Positions 6,743-7,452 of a stretch of DNA of 7,452 nucleotides are shown here, piece by piece. The DNA is from JAXGPP01 sp964436865. Lineage in GTDB: Bacteria; Planctomycetota; Planctomycetia; Pirellulales; Thermoguttaceae. The position numbers and the translations under genes were made by a program. The notes below the pieces were generated by a model, which was not told the DNA's origin, made no database searches, and saw only the letters and a program-made list of their open reading frames with translations. Where the stretch lies: assembly GCA_964436865.1 (NCBI GenBank), contig CAYTFK010000336.1, positions 1 to 7,452 on the forward strand, written 5' to 3'. Numbering within the stretch: the first letter of the stretch is position 1; each line of letters opens with the position of its first letter.

Positions 6743-7213
6743 CTACCTGAGTGGCGTCTCGATGAGCTCTTCCCCGTCCGGTCCGAGACTCCGCGGCGAT
6801 CGGGCCAGCCGCGGCCCTTCGCGCTTGCTGCCGGCCGACTTGGCCGCCTGGGCTTCCGCTCCGGCTCGCGCCCGGAATGCCTCGGCCTCAGCCAACGTGA
6901 TCAGGCCGTCGCCATCCGTATCGCAGCCCAGGATCTGATCGTTGTAGAACGCGCCGTCCCCCAGCACATCGGTCCGCGAATACCAGAACAATAGCGGAAC
7001 CGCCACCACTTGGGGATTAGCGGTGTCCTGGTGCGGCTTGAGCTGCGTCACGCCCCCCTCGAACAGGTTCTGCGCCTGGGGCGACTCAAACTCGACGTGC
7101 CTCACCGGCTCGTCCTTCCGGACCACCCGGGTGGAGTGGCGGACAAACAGGCACCCGGAGCAGGGCCCGGTCGCAAGAGCCAGGAGGAAGATGGCGGAGA
7201 GGGCCCGTCGCAT
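6743..7213 (-). CDS. Small predicted lipoprotein with one EF-hand calcium-binding loop
   Basis: The 156-residue product opens with MRR and a hydrophobic stretch (AIFLLALATG), then a lipobox-like CSGC in which Cys21 would be lipidated and anchored in the envelope; Cys at the -3 position is not typical, so plain secretion remains possible. Residues 98-109 (DTDGDGLITLAE) form a textbook EF-hand loop: Asp at 1, 3 and 5, Gly at 6, Ile at 8, Glu at 12. An upstream DVLGDGAFYNDQ (82-93) resembles a decayed loop but lacks ligands. The C-terminal 45 residues are Ala/Arg-rich and look disordered. I chose ATG 7213; a GTG at 7225 adds only four residues, and neither start has a clear Shine-Dalgarno. I do not recognise the family. 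The protein may bind calcium or be a structural envelope component. It ends 119 bases before the parvulin-like gene on the same strand. Confidence 0.68.
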   Translation of the reverse strand: MRRALSAIFLLALATGPCSGCLFVRHSTRVVRKDEPVRHVEFESPQAQNLFEGGVTQLKPHQDTANPQVVAVPLLFWYSRTDVLGDGAFYNDQILGCDTDGDGLITLAEAEAFRARAGAEAQAAKSAGSKREGPRLARSPRSLGPDGEELIETPLR

Positions 7214-7277
7214 GGGAGCGTGCACCAGCCTGAAGAGAGGTTCCCGACACAGGCGGGATGCTATCGGTCCAACGAGA

Positions 7278-7301
7278 TGGAGTCCAGTTCAGTTGACTCC
7301 A
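7278..7301. repeat. 7-bp inverted repeat upstream of the lipoprotein gene
   Basis: TGGAGTC (7278-7284) and GACTCCA (7295-7301) are perfect reverse complements around a ten-base spacer that is itself CAGTT twice. It lies about 65 bases upstream of the lipoprotein start and could be an operator or leader hairpin. It is close to the damaged contig end, where read support may be thin, so it may be chance. No convincing -10/-35 pair was found in 7214-7318. Confidence 0.35.
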
Positions 7302-7318
7302 CCCGGCTCCTCATCGGC

Positions 7319-7384
7319 AGATCGGAAGAGCACACGTCTGAACTCCAGTCAACGCTCATTAACGCGTATGCCGGCTTCTGCTTG
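7319..7384 (+). other. Illumina TruSeq adapter with index and P7 tail (sequencing artefact)
   Basis: From 7319 the sequence reads AGATCGGAAGAGC and continues with 33 bases matching the TruSeq read-1 3' adapter through AGTCA (7347-7351). An eight-base index slot holds CGCTCATT (7353-7360), which matches the i7 index I recall as D703, then a slightly error-bearing copy of the P7 tail (CGTATGCC, CTTCTGCTTG) to 7384. Spacing of all parts equals the library design exactly. This is adapter read-through assembled into the contig; the biological sequence ends at 7318. Confidence 0.97.

Positions 7385-7452
<68 letters not shown>

Noticed and set aside
4815..6938. Long plus-strand open frame of 707 codons opposite the parvulin-like gene
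   Set aside because: It is antisense to a gene with a signal peptide, internal duplication, RBS and promoter. Its translation is rich in Arg, Leu, His and Asp, shows no motif, and runs across two minus-strand genes; GC-rich codon bias explains the lack of stops.

Overview
The window looks like a chromosomal contig end from a GC-rich planctomycete, probably of the Pirellulales or a related order. The reasons are the two-part M50 protease/HlyD membrane protein, an exported double-parvulin protein, an EF-hand lipoprotein of the kind common in that phylum, and weak or absent Shine-Dalgarno sequences before several genes. This taxonomic call is inference from protein style; no rRNA or marker gene is present.

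Layout. (1) Bases 1-1283, plus strand: the 3' part of a membrane-bound M50-type peptide zinc metalloprotease fused to a HlyD-like adaptor; the catalytic half lies off the window. (2) Bases 1284-1542: an AT-richer intergenic stretch with a perfect 12-bp inverted repeat next to a TATAAT box, and a candidate extended -10 promoter inside a small dyad. (3) Bases 1543-4495, plus strand: korA and korB, a two-subunit 2-oxoacid (probably 2-oxoglutarate):ferredoxin oxidoreductase. (4) Bases 4496-4706, between convergent genes: two 74-bp inverted-repeat elements of one family, plus a short degenerate copy reaching into the korB stop codon. (5) Bases 4707-6623, minus strand: an exported protein made of two tandem SurA/parvulin-like modules that lack the usual catalytic histidines, with its own sigma70-like promoter and a strong RBS. 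(6) Bases 6743-7213, minus strand: a small predicted lipoprotein with one clean EF-hand loop. (7) Bases 7319-7452 are not genome: Illumina TruSeq adapter, index, P7 tail and poly-A/poly-G no-signal sequence left on the contig end.

Functionally, korA and korB are the only clear operon; they couple oxidative decarboxylation of a 2-oxoacid to ferredoxin reduction, with KorB carrying TPP and probably one [4Fe-4S] cluster. The other three genes all act in or across the envelope (membrane protease/adaptor, exported folding factor, lipoprotein), but nothing in the sequence links them to korAB. I see no RNA gene, CRISPR array, transposase or defence system. The most notable items are the paired 74-bp repeats, the duplicated histidine-less parvulin modules with four cysteines kept in register, and the adapter-contaminated end.
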